This document shows positions 42,219 to 50,204 of a DNA stretch of 64,000 nucleotides, in pieces. The notes beneath the pieces were generated by a model, which did not search any database, was not told the DNA's origin, and saw only the letters and a program-made list of their open reading frames with translations. Where the stretch lies: the NCBI GenBank assembly GCA_026705025.1, contig JAPPBN010000026.1, positions 62,001 through 126,000 of the forward strand. The letters run 5' to 3'. The position numbers and the translations under genes were made by a program. Each line of letters starts with the position of its first letter. Position 1 is the stretch's first letter. The DNA comes from Bin125 sp026705025 (GTDB lineage Bacteria; Chloroflexota; Dehalococcoidia; Bin125).

Positions 42219-43202
42219 ATGACCACCACCGCGCCGCCTCCGAGCCTGTCTGACGTTGCCGAGATGGCGACCCGCGTGCGGGAGAACGTGGGCCGCGTGA
42301 TTGTCGGTCGCGAGCAGGTGCTGGACCACACGCTGGCCGCGATTCTGTCGGAGGGCCACATCCTGCTTGACGACGTCCCCGGTCTGGGCAAGACGATGCT
42401 GGCCAAGTCGTTCGCTCGCTCGATCGGCTGCTCGTTCCGACGGATCCAGTTCACGCCCGACCTGCTGCCATCGGATGTGACCGGGGTCAACATTTACAAC
42501 CAGAAATCGGGCGAGTTCGAGTTTCGGGCCGGTCCGTTGCTGGCTCAGCTCGTCCTGGCGGACGAGATCAACCGAGCCTCGCCGCGAACACAGGCGGCGC
42601 TGTTGGAAGCGATGGAAGAGCGACAGCTGACGGTCGAAGGCGAGACGATGGCGATGCCGCGTCCGTTCCTGGTGATCGCCACACAGAATCCGGTCGAGCT
42701 GGAGGGCACCTTCCCGTTGCCCGAGGCTCAGCTAGACCGGTTCCTGCTCAGATTGCGCATGGGCTATCCCGACGCAGCCGAGGAAGACGCGATCCTGCTG
42801 CGCTTCGAGCGCGCGCAGCCGCTGGAGGAACTGGAGCCGGTGGTGGAGTCGGAGCGGCTTCGCCTGATGGTTGAGACGGTGGAGCAGGTTCGGGTCAGCG
42901 AGGCCGTTCGCGGGTACATCGTGGCGATCGTTCAGGCGTCCCGGGAAGAGAAGGCATTTGAGCTGGGAGCGTCGCCGCGCGCGTCCCTGGCGCTGATGCG
43001 CACGACGCGCGCGTTGGCTGCGATCCGCGGACGCGAGTTCGTGCTGCCGGACGATGTGCAGGAGATGGCGCGGGTGGTGCTGCCTCACCGGCTGATGCTG
43101 TCGGCAGACGCACGTTTGCGTTCTTCAACGCCGGAGTCATTGCTCGAGCAGATGTTGAACCGCGTCCCGGTACCGATCGAAGCCGCCGCCGCCGGCAGCT
43201 AG
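42219..43202 (+). CDS. MoxR-family AAA+ ATPase
   Basis: 327 residues from the ATG at 42219; an in-frame ATG at 42180 would add 13 atypical residues. Walker A is DVPGLGKTMLAKSFA, Walker B LVLADEINRASPRTQAALLE, followed by ATQNPVELEGTFPLPEAQLD and the sensor region. MoxR ATPases act as chaperone-like factors with VWA or DUF58 proteins. The DUF58 and DUF4129 genes follow directly, the usual three-gene arrangement, of uncertain biological role (transglutaminase-like partner absent here). Confidence 0.94.
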   Translation: MTTTAPPPSLSDVAEMATRVRENVGRVIVGREQVLDHTLAAILSEGHILLDDVPGLGKTMLAKSFARSIGCSFRRIQFTPDLLPSDVTGVNIYNQKSGEFEFRAGPLLAQLVLADEINRASPRTQAALLEAMEERQLTVEGETMAMPRPFLVIATQNPVELEGTFPLPEAQLDRFLLRLRMGYPDAAEEDAILLRFERAQPLEELEPVVESERLRLMVETVEQVRVSEAVRGYIVAIVQASREEKAFELGASPRASLALMRTTRALAAIRGREFVLPDDVQEMARVVLPHRLMLSADARLRSSTPESLLEQMLNRVPVPIEAAAAGS

Positions 43203-43241
43203 TTCCGGCCAGAGCGAACCAGCGAATCGAGAGGGTCCGCC

Positions 43242-44780
43242 ATGTCGATTCTGGGCGGCGGTGCGCTGAGCGAGCTCGAAGCCCGAAGCCGGCTGGAGGA
43301 ACGGCAAGAACGGATCGCATCAGGGAACTGGGGCTTCCGCCACGACAACCGGATCATTCGAGCGATCTGGGCTCCGGCAACGGTCATTGTGGTGCTGCTC
43401 GGGGTGGCGACCGGCGAGATCATCGTGTCACTCGTGGCGGCGACCGTGCTGGTCGCCGGGTGGGCCGCCTGGACCTGGACTCGATACGCCCTGAATCGGC
43501 TCGAGAGCGACGTGCAGATTTCGCAGAACCACGCGTTCGTGGGCGAGACCCTGGGACTCCAGTTGCGGCTTGAGAATCGCAAGATCATCCCGTTGACGGC
43601 ACTGCAGGTGCGGATCAATCTGCCGGAGATCCTTGAGCCCTCGAATGAGCCGTTCAGCAGACTGCACGAGTCGGCTCCGCAGGAGGGCGTCGTGGTTCGG
43701 TCGACCTCGATGCGCTGGTATGAGCGGTTGATCTGGGACTTCCAGATTCCACTAATCACGCGAGGGCATTTCCAACTTGCACGGGTCGATCTCAAGTCGG
43801 GAGACCTGTTCGGGGTCTACCGCCGTGAGCGCACCGACGATGCGGAGCACACGCTCTGGGTGTACCCGGAGGTGATTGCGCTGGACCGGCTGGGACTGCC
43901 GCGATTGCGGCCGCAGGGTGAACGTCGCGGCGGTCAACGACTGTTCGAGGATCCGACAAGATTGCAGACGATCCGCGACTATCGGCCGGGCGACCCGCTG
44001 AAGAAGGTCGACTGGAAGGCCACCGCGCGGCGCCAGACATTGCAATCACGGGTCTATGACCCGTCCAGCGACCTGATCGCGATGGTCGCGCTCAACGTGT
44101 CGACGCTGCCTCATGCCTGGCAGGGATTTTTCGGCGACATCTTCGAGCGCGCAGTTTCGGTAGCGGCGTCGTTGGCCAGCGATTTTTCGCAGGACCGCGT
44201 ACCGGTGGGGCTGCTGGCCAACTGCACCTGGCCGGGTCACGACACGGCGATCCGGGTTCCCCCATCGCGGGCACCCGGACAGATGACGCGCATTCTTGAA
44301 GCGCTGGCCATGGCCGATGTATTCACGCTGGTTCGGATCGAACGGATGTTGAGTGAGGAGCGTTTGACCTTCGGCTCGACGCTCGCATTAGTGACGGCGG
44401 TGCTGACCCCGGCGCTGGAATCGTCGCTGATCCGCCTGAAACAGCATGGCGCTCAAGTTGGCTTGATCTATGTCGGCATCGAAGATCCGCCTGCGACGTT
44501 CGCTGAGTCACCTGTCTACGACATTCGCAGGGCGCTGGAAGGACTGCACTACGAACGGGTCGGCGAGGCGGGCCCCTGGGCTCGAACTGATCGGCTGTAC
44601 GCGAGTCGCCGGCCGCCGGAACCGACTGAAGAAGTGAGTGTTCCGACCTTCGTTGGCGGCGACGATCCCATGCCGCATGAAGTCTCCAGCAGTGATGGTC
44701 AGGTGGCGGTCGCCGACGGCTCGCCGTCCGCGGCGAGCGAACCGCAGAGTCCCTGGTCGCGGCCGGAGCGACCAGGATGA
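43242..44780 (+). CDS. DUF58 (VWA-like) membrane protein
   Basis: 512 residues. Two adjacent membrane helices lie near residues 45-85, then an extracytoplasmic or cytoplasmic beta domain, then the DUF58 core with YRPGDPLKKVDWKATARRQT (about residues 245-265), the defining motif of the family. The C-terminal part is VWA-like (ERAVSVAASLASDFSQDRVP). It is the usual partner of MoxR ATPases. The ATG follows GAGAGGG. Its end overlaps the start of the next gene (ATGA). The last 50 residues are polar and low in order. Confidence 0.92.
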   Translation: MSILGGGALSELEARSRLEERQERIASGNWGFRHDNRIIRAIWAPATVIVVLLGVATGEIIVSLVAATVLVAGWAAWTWTRYALNRLESDVQISQNHAFVGETLGLQLRLENRKIIPLTALQVRINLPEILEPSNEPFSRLHESAPQEGVVVRSTSMRWYERLIWDFQIPLITRGHFQLARVDLKSGDLFGVYRRERTDDAEHTLWVYPEVIALDRLGLPRLRPQGERRGGQRLFEDPTRLQTIRDYRPGDPLKKVDWKATARRQTLQSRVYDPSSDLIAMVALNVSTLPHAWQGFFGDIFERAVSVAASLASDFSQDRVPVGLLANCTWPGHDTAIRVPPSRAPGQMTRILEALAMADVFTLVRIERMLSEERLTFGSTLALVTAVLTPALESSLIRLKQHGAQVGLIYVGIEDPPATFAESPVYDIRRALEGLHYERVGEAGPWARTDRLYASRRPPEPTEEVSVPTFVGGDDPMPHEVSSSDGQVAVADGSPSAASEPQSPWSRPERPG

Positions 44781-46240
44781 GCGTGGCTGACGCCGCCGTT
44801 GTTTCGGCGCCTCCGCGGAGACGGGTGGAACTGGTCTACACGGCTTCACTGCTCGCCGGCGAAGCGATCCTGCTGATCATCCTGGCCAAGTTGATCCCGC
44901 GTCTGGTGGCGTACGACGCCGGCGAAACACTCTCTGTCTGGGCGGTCGCCGGAACGCTCGGATTGGGTTTTCTGGTCTCTCGCTGGCTTGGGCGACGTGA
45001 GCTATCGATGAAGCAACGCTTCTGGTGGGGTCTGCTGATCACACTGGTCGCCCTGCAGATCATCGGCTCGGCCGACCTGTCGGAGAGCGCCCGGATCTGG
45101 AACATGTCCTGGTTGCTGGAGCTGGGCCGGCCGTCGAGTCCGGTCTGGCGGGAGGTGGTGCTGCTCGAGGACGGGACGGCGATGCCCGGAGAAATCGACC
45201 AACTCTTTGCCGCCTTCATGTTGATCCCGATCTGGTTCCGCGGCGTTGCGCTGGGGAATGCCGATCTCGTAGAGCGGCCGTTCGCCGGGTACGCGCTGTC
45301 GGGACTGGTCATCCTGGCCTTCGCGCTGGCGGTGGCCAACAACGGCGGAGTGGTTGACCACGTCCGCGGACTTGGGATTCTATGGGTCGTGATGGGTCTG
45401 CTCACCGTGGCGCTGAAGACGGCGGCGAGCTCGGATCAGATCCAGGGTCTGGGGGCGGCGCAGACCGGCGCTTCCGTGGCGGCGACGCTGGTGGCGATGG
45501 TGATTGGCGTCGCCCTGTTCCTGTTGTTGGTCACGGGCATTGTGGGTCTGGTCGCCGGTTCCGGCGTCGTCGAGCCAGTGCTCAACGCGCTGGGGGTGGG
45601 TCTGCGAGCGATCATCACTGGGATCACCTACCTCCTCTGGCCACTGTTCTGGTTGGTCGAACAGGCCAAGGAATGGATCGGGGAGCCCGCTCCAGCGGAG
45701 AACCAGCAGCTAGGCGAGGGTATCGGGGGACCATTCGAGGTCGAGGAAGCTGAAGATGGTGACGCCGATCCAACGGCTGGCATCGTCATGGCGCGGGTCT
45801 TTGGCGGGATCGGCGCGGTGTTGGTATTAGCAGTGCTGGCCTTCTACCTCTTCCGCAGGTTCATACGTCGTGAAGCGCGGATCGAAGAGATTCGGGAGTC
45901 GCTCTGGGCAGATGCGGATGTGACCGGCGACCTGCTCGGCGCGCTGCGCGGATTTCGCGACCGGTTTCGTCGGGAGCAGAGCGAACGCTACGCCGACGCG
46001 CCGATCGCCGAGTTGTATTTCGATGTGCTCAAGCACGCCGAGACGAAAGGGCAGGCGCGGGCCGTCCACCGGACACCGCTGCAGTTTGCCGACGCGCTCG
46101 AACGCGCGTATCACAGTCCGACGCCGAAGCGGATCTCGAGGGCGTTCAGCAATTTCCGCTACGGCGGACGGCAGCCGAGCGAAGCTGAGCTGAATTCAAT
46201 GCGTCAGAGCTGGGACTCGCTGAAGGACGGGCCGTCCTGA
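44777..46240 (+). CDS. Membrane protein with C-terminal DUF4129 domain
   Basis: 487 residues. Six or more membrane helices are visible up to about residue 300 (for example ILLIILAKLIPRLVAY, GLVILAFALAVANNGGVVDH and LVAMVIGVALFLLLVTGIVG). An acidic linker and another helix (GGIGAVLVLAVLAFYLF) follow, then the DUF4129 domain (ELYFDVLKHAETKGQARAVH, RTPLQFADALE). In many bacteria DUF4129 is fused to a transglutaminase-like domain; here that part is missing. It is translationally coupled to the DUF58 gene. The 3' end overlaps the convergent ComB-like gene by 45 bases. Confidence 0.85.
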   Translation: MSVADAAVVSAPPRRRVELVYTASLLAGEAILLIILAKLIPRLVAYDAGETLSVWAVAGTLGLGFLVSRWLGRRELSMKQRFWWGLLITLVALQIIGSADLSESARIWNMSWLLELGRPSSPVWREVVLLEDGTAMPGEIDQLFAAFMLIPIWFRGVALGNADLVERPFAGYALSGLVILAFALAVANNGGVVDHVRGLGILWVVMGLLTVALKTAASSDQIQGLGAAQTGASVAATLVAMVIGVALFLLLVTGIVGLVAGSGVVEPVLNALGVGLRAIITGITYLLWPLFWLVEQAKEWIGEPAPAENQQLGEGIGGPFEVEEAEDGDADPTAGIVMARVFGGIGAVLVLAVLAFYLFRRFIRREARIEEIRESLWADADVTGDLLGALRGFRDRFRREQSERYADAPIAELYFDVLKHAETKGQARAVHRTPLQFADALERAYHSPTPKRISRAFSNFRYGGRQPSEAELNSMRQSWDSLKDGPS

Positions 46241-46969
46241 TCGATCCACTGTCAGGGCGATGACTGTCGAATCGGCGTCGATGTCGCCGGCGTACGTGAA
46301 GTCGGCCTGGAATCCCAGGTTGCGCAGGTGGTCGCCGTGGGGCGAGTCAGCGAAGGCGCGGGATGGCGATCGCGCGTAGGCCTGGTACAGCTTGAGCGCG
46401 AGCTGTGCGCCTCCTCGGATTGCTGCGTTCGGCACGATGTGTTGAAGCCGAGCGACATACGCGCCCGCGGCGAAGGAATCCTCGACGGATGGCGAGGTGC
46501 CGCCGTGATCGCCGCTACAGACGATGGCGATGCGCGACGGCGCACTGGCAAGCAGATGCTCGATCGAGGCGCTCATGTTGCGCAAGCAGCCTGAGAGGGC
46601 GAGATCGGCGTCCTTGGCGTTGACCAGGGCCCGTGTTCCGTTGCTGGTGACGTGGACGACGGTCCAGCCGCGCACGTCGAGCGACTCGAACTCGGTTGGT
46701 GAGTTGCCATAATCGGCTTTGGGTGGAGGCAGGGCGCCGACCTCGCCGATCAACCGGCTGCCGGAGATGGCATCGCGCAGTGTCACACCGGTAGCGAAGT
46801 CGGCGACGGGATACACCGCACAGGCCTGGCCGGCAAACAGTGCGGCATGCACGGTCGTGGCGCGGAAGATATCCAGCACGACCACGGCCGCGCCCTTGAG
46901 CACGGATGCGGGCGGAGGTTGGAGGTAGGCCTGGATTTCCAGTTCGCGAACAACTCGCTGATCTGACAT
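46196..46969 (-). CDS. comB: 2-phosphosulfolactate phosphatase (ComB family)
   Basis: 257 residues showing the ComB pattern: VVVLDIFRATTVHAALFAGQ, LIGEVGALPPPKADYGNSP, VVHVTSNGTRALVNAKDADL, and CSGDHGGTSPSVEDSFAAGA. In methanogens ComB dephosphorylates 2-phosphosulfolactate on the way to coenzyme M; in bacteria, homologues are common and linked to sulfolactate formation or left unassigned. No ComA or ComC is nearby. It overlaps the DUF4129 gene tail to tail and is divergent from pyrF, 44 bases away. Confidence 0.85.
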   Translation of the reverse strand: MSDQRVVRELEIQAYLQPPPASVLKGAAVVVLDIFRATTVHAALFAGQACAVYPVADFATGVTLRDAISGSRLIGEVGALPPPKADYGNSPTEFESLDVRGWTVVHVTSNGTRALVNAKDADLALSGCLRNMSASIEHLLASAPSRIAIVCSGDHGGTSPSVEDSFAAGAYVARLQHIVPNAAIRGGAQLALKLYQAYARSPSRAFADSPHGDHLRNLGFQADFTYAGDIDADSTVIALTVDRSGRPVLQRVPALTH

Positions 46970-47013
46970 CCATGCAGCCTACGACCGAACGGTTGCAAGG
47001 ATACCCTTGGGGC

Positions 47014-47835
47014 ATGGCTGCATCAGCGTTTCAAGATCGGCTGGCGGCAGCGATGGATGCCAGCCACTCGCTGATTTGCGTGGGACTCGATCCGCAGCCC
47101 CAGCGCACGCCAGTTGACGAGATTCTCGATTTCAACACACGCGTCATCGAGGCGACGGCCGGTCTCGCCTGTGCTTACAAGCCGCAGTCGGCCTTCTATG
47201 AAGTCGCGGGTAATGCCGGTTGGCAGGCGCTCAGGGAGACGATTGCCGCGGTCAGACAGATCGCGCCAGAGGCCGTGGTCATCCTCGATGCCAAGCGCAA
47301 CGACATTGGCAATACGGCCGAGGCGTATGCGGCCAGCGCATTCGACTGGTTTGACGCCGACGCGATAACGATCAACCCCTATCTGGGCAGAGACGCCGTC
47401 GCGCCGTTTCTGCAGCGACCTGATCGCGGCGCGTTTGCGCTCTGCCGCACGTCCAATCCGGGCGCGGCCGACTTGCAATCGTTGTCGATGGCCAATGGTG
47501 AACCGCTGTACCTGACAGTGGCGGAGCAGGCTCGCACGTGGGGTGAGAGCCATCACGGCAATCTCGGTCTCGTCGTTGGTGCGACCTGGCCGGAGGAGCT
47601 GAAGCAAGTGCGTGCTTTGTGTCCGGAGATGCCGATCCTGTTGCCCGGTATTGGCGCGCAGGGAGGCGATCTGGAGGCTTCGGTGGCAGTCGGTCTCGAT
47701 GTCGACGGACGTGGACTACTGGTCTCGGCATCCCGATCGGTGATCTATGCAGGCGGTGCGGAGGAGATTCGCGCGGAGGCATTGAGGTTGCGCGCTGCGG
47801 CCAATGCGGCGATTCCGGCTCGCGAGCTGCCGTGA
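47014..47835 (+). CDS. pyrF: Orotidine 5'-phosphate decarboxylase, type 2
   Basis: 273 residues. It makes UMP from OMP in pyrimidine synthesis. LICVGLDPQPQRTP begins the barrel, and ILDAKRNDIGNTAEAYA holds the catalytic Asp-x-Lys-x-x-Asp set. TINPYLGRDAVAPFLQ and RTSNPGA are typical of the longer type 2 form (about 270 residues). The ATG at 47014 is preferred because upstream frame codes for nothing recognisable; its Shine-Dalgarno is weak. The stop overlaps the GTG of the next gene. Confidence 0.94.
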   Translation: MAASAFQDRLAAAMDASHSLICVGLDPQPQRTPVDEILDFNTRVIEATAGLACAYKPQSAFYEVAGNAGWQALRETIAAVRQIAPEAVVILDAKRNDIGNTAEAYAASAFDWFDADAITINPYLGRDAVAPFLQRPDRGAFALCRTSNPGAADLQSLSMANGEPLYLTVAEQARTWGESHHGNLGLVVGATWPEELKQVRALCPEMPILLPGIGAQGGDLEASVAVGLDVDGRGLLVSASRSVIYAGGAEEIRAEALRLRAAANAAIPARELP

Positions 47836-49166
47836 CCGCGGACCCCGAGCTCGAGGCGACGACGTCAACCGATCCTCCCGTTGGCGCGCTGTTTCGCAAT
47901 CGTCCGTTCCTGGCGCTCTGGTCGGCGACCGGGATCCAGCTGACGATCAACTCCGCCATCCAGTTTGTGCTGCTGATCTGGGTGCTGGAACAGACCGGGT
48001 CGCCGTTTGCCTCGACGCTGTTGGTGATCTGCCTGGCCGCTCCACCGGTGGTCACTGGCGCGATCGCCGGGGTGTTGCTGGACCGGCTCGACAAGCGGCG
48101 GGTGCTGATCGTCGCGGTCATCATTCGTGCCGGACTGACCGCGTTGTTACTCATCGCCGACAACGTGTCCGTCGGGACGGTCTACGCGGTGGCCTTCGGA
48201 ACCGCGCTGGCCGGCCAGTTCGCGGTTCCGGCGGGAGCGGCCGCGCTGCCCCGTTTTGTCTCCCGGCAGCAGCTGTTGTCGGCCAACTCGGCGTTTCAGT
48301 TCACGACCATGTCGACGCAGTTGATCGGGTTGGTGATTATCGCGCCAATCATGTTGAAGGTGATCGGCTACGACGCGTCATACATCGTCAGTGCCGTCGC
48401 GCTGGCGTTCTCGGCAGTGCTACTCGCCTGCTTGCCCTCGCTTCCGCCGTTCGACCGCACGCCCCACCGCGTGTCCGAAGATGTCGGTCAGGTCAGGGCG
48501 GCCTTCGCCACCACGTTGCACGACATTCGTTCGGCGGGGGATCTCGTCTGGCGCGACCGGTTAACGGCGCTGGCGCTTGTCCAGCTGATTTCCGGCGTGA
48601 TGATGCTGTTCATGTTCGCCGTGCTGGTCCCGCAGTTTGTCCACGATGTGCTCGGACGTGCCGAGGAGGATGCGGTCTTCGTCTTCTGGCCGACCGGCTT
48701 TGGGGCACTGCTGGCGCTGGTTTTCGTACCGCGGATCGGCCGGCGGATCCGGATGAACACGATGGCCTCGTTCGGTCTGGCGGTGATCACCGTCATCGTG
48801 ACGGCGTTCGGTGTGCTCGACTTCCTCCGGTCGACTGGTTCCACCCAGGACTGGCTGCTGGCCGCCACGCTGATCATGGCGTTCCCCCTCGGTCTTGCCT
48901 ACGCGATGGTCAATGCCCCGGCCCAGACCCTGCTTCAGGAGCGCTCGCCGCCGGAGATGCGTGGGCGCCTGTTCTCGGCGCAGATGATGCTGGCCAATGC
49001 GGTCTCGATGCTGGCGCTGCTCTTGGTCGGCGGAGTGTCGGACGCCGCCGGGGTGAGGCAAGGACTGTTCCTGCTAGGCGGGGGGTTGTTCCTGATCACG
49101 CTGGGATCGCTCTGGTTGGGACGGGGAGGTCCCACGCGACCGCCACCCGAGCTGACCGGCGATTGA
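47832..49166 (+). CDS. MFS transporter
   Basis: 444 residues from the GTG at 47832, overlapping the pyrF stop. About 12 membrane helices; LFRNRPFLALWSATGIQLTI opens the first, and IAGVLLDRLDKRRVLIVAVI is motif A. PPEMRGRLFSAQMMLANAVS marks the second-half loop. It belongs to the same broad exporter group (MFS_3-like) as the array at 26715-35186 but lacks the array's C-terminal peptide. Substrate unknown. Coupling to pyrF is probably positional rather than functional. Confidence 0.88.
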   Translation: MTADPELEATTSTDPPVGALFRNRPFLALWSATGIQLTINSAIQFVLLIWVLEQTGSPFASTLLVICLAAPPVVTGAIAGVLLDRLDKRRVLIVAVIIRAGLTALLLIADNVSVGTVYAVAFGTALAGQFAVPAGAAALPRFVSRQQLLSANSAFQFTTMSTQLIGLVIIAPIMLKVIGYDASYIVSAVALAFSAVLLACLPSLPPFDRTPHRVSEDVGQVRAAFATTLHDIRSAGDLVWRDRLTALALVQLISGVMMLFMFAVLVPQFVHDVLGRAEEDAVFVFWPTGFGALLALVFVPRIGRRIRMNTMASFGLAVITVIVTAFGVLDFLRSTGSTQDWLLAATLIMAFPLGLAYAMVNAPAQTLLQERSPPEMRGRLFSAQMMLANAVSMLALLLVGGVSDAAGVRQGLFLLGGGLFLITLGSLWLGRGGPTRPPPELTGD

Positions 49167-49274
49167 GCCGATACCCTCTCCTGCCGTTCCTCGAGCCGAC
49201 TCCCGGCCTACGCTAATCTGACACAGCAGACGCTGCGAGATAGCGATCGGGCAGAGATAGAAGGGATGCGCGAC

Positions 49275-49796
49275 ATGAAAGAAGTCACCATCGAAGCGCT
49301 GCGCGTCTCTCTGATGAACTACAACCGCGTCGTGGTCCTCAAGGAAAAGGACGCCGACCGCTACCTGACCATCTACATCGGCGCGGCCGAGGCCGATGCG
49401 ATTGCCATCCGGCTGCAGAACGTGTCAGTCCAGCGGCCGATGACGCACGATTTGATGACCAATGTGATGCAGGAGCTGGGCGCCAGCGTGACCCGGGTTG
49501 TCGTGACCGAGGTGCGCAACGACACCTATTACGCCCGCGTCTTCCTGGACGTGAACAATGAGCAGGTGGAGATCGACTCCCGCCCGTCCGACGCGATCGC
49601 ACTGGCGGTTCGGGCCGAGGCGCCGATTTTCGTCGAGGACGAGGTGATCGACCAGGCAGGGGTGTTGCTCGACGACGAGGGCCTGGTGGCGACCGACGAA
49701 GAGGGTCGGCCCGAGCCGGTCAAGCCGGAGGAACTGGAAAAGATGTCGGCCTTCCGCGACTTCATCGAGTCGCTCGACATGGACGACTTCGAGTAA
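49275..49796 (+). CDS. Bifunctional nuclease family protein (DUF151)
   Basis: 173 residues from the ATG at 49275, chosen because AAGGG (49261-49265) is nine bases upstream, while the earlier ATG at 49266 abuts it. The BFN domain fills residues 1-130: VVLKEKDADRYLTIYIGAAE, then RPMTHDLMTNVMQELGA, and EIDSRPSDAIALAVRAEAPI, the family's most conserved stretch. The acidic C-terminus (DFIESLDMDDFE) is a common tail. Some members have nuclease activity; cellular role uncertain. Transcribed just ahead of the ATP synthase operon. Confidence 0.93.
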   Translation: MKEVTIEALRVSLMNYNRVVVLKEKDADRYLTIYIGAAEADAIAIRLQNVSVQRPMTHDLMTNVMQELGASVTRVVVTEVRNDTYYARVFLDVNNEQVEIDSRPSDAIALAVRAEAPIFVEDEVIDQAGVLLDDEGLVATDEEGRPEPVKPEELEKMSAFRDFIESLDMDDFE

Positions 49797-49898
49797 TCCG
49801 CACTACACAACGATTGCCGGGTCTGGAATCGGCTCCCGCCGAGGCGGCACTGCCTTGTCGCAAGTGGTGTCTGTGATAGCCTTCACATTGCTCCGGCA

Positions 49899-49910
49899 GG
49901 GGGTACCCCC
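49899..49910 (+). promoter_or_regulatory. Palindrome at the atp operon's first start codon
   Basis: GGGGGTACCCCC ends one base before the ATG at 49911. Its left half is part of the only plausible Shine-Dalgarno (CAGGGGG). Pairing GGGG with CCCC would hide the ribosome-binding site of the first gene. Confidence 0.4.
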
Positions 49911-50204
49911 ATGAGACAGTGGCCGCCGGCCATGCAACTCATGGGCATCGGCTGGTACGTGGCTACGTGCATCGTGCTGGGCGTTGTCGGTGGAGTCCTG
50001 CTGGACGACGAGTTGGGCACGGGATTCGCGCTCACGCTCGTCGGACTCGCTCTCGGTTTGGCTACGGCCGGCTGGGGTGGGTACCGGATGTTGCAAGATC
50101 TATTCGCCGCTCAAACGCGGCAACGACAAGACCAGGCAGAGCGGCGCCCTCCCTCCGAAGACGCGCCCGTGGACGATGAACAGGACGAGGAGGAGCGCGC
50201 GTGA
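49911..50204 (+). CDS. AtpZ/AtpI-like F0F1 ATPase accessory protein
   Basis: 97 residues: two membrane helices (MGIGWYVATCIVLGVVGGVL and FALTLVGLALGLATAGWGGY) joined by a short DDELG turn, then a charged C-terminal tail. This is the AtpZ/ATPase_gene1 pattern, found at the head of atp operons. Such proteins help assemble the c-ring or handle Mg/Ca. The ATG at 49911 follows a CAGGGGG-containing palindrome. The stop overlaps the GTG start of atpB. Confidence 0.88.
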   Translation: MRQWPPAMQLMGIGWYVATCIVLGVVGGVLLDDELGTGFALTLVGLALGLATAGWGGYRMLQDLFAAQTRQRQDQAERRPPSEDAPVDDEQDEEERA

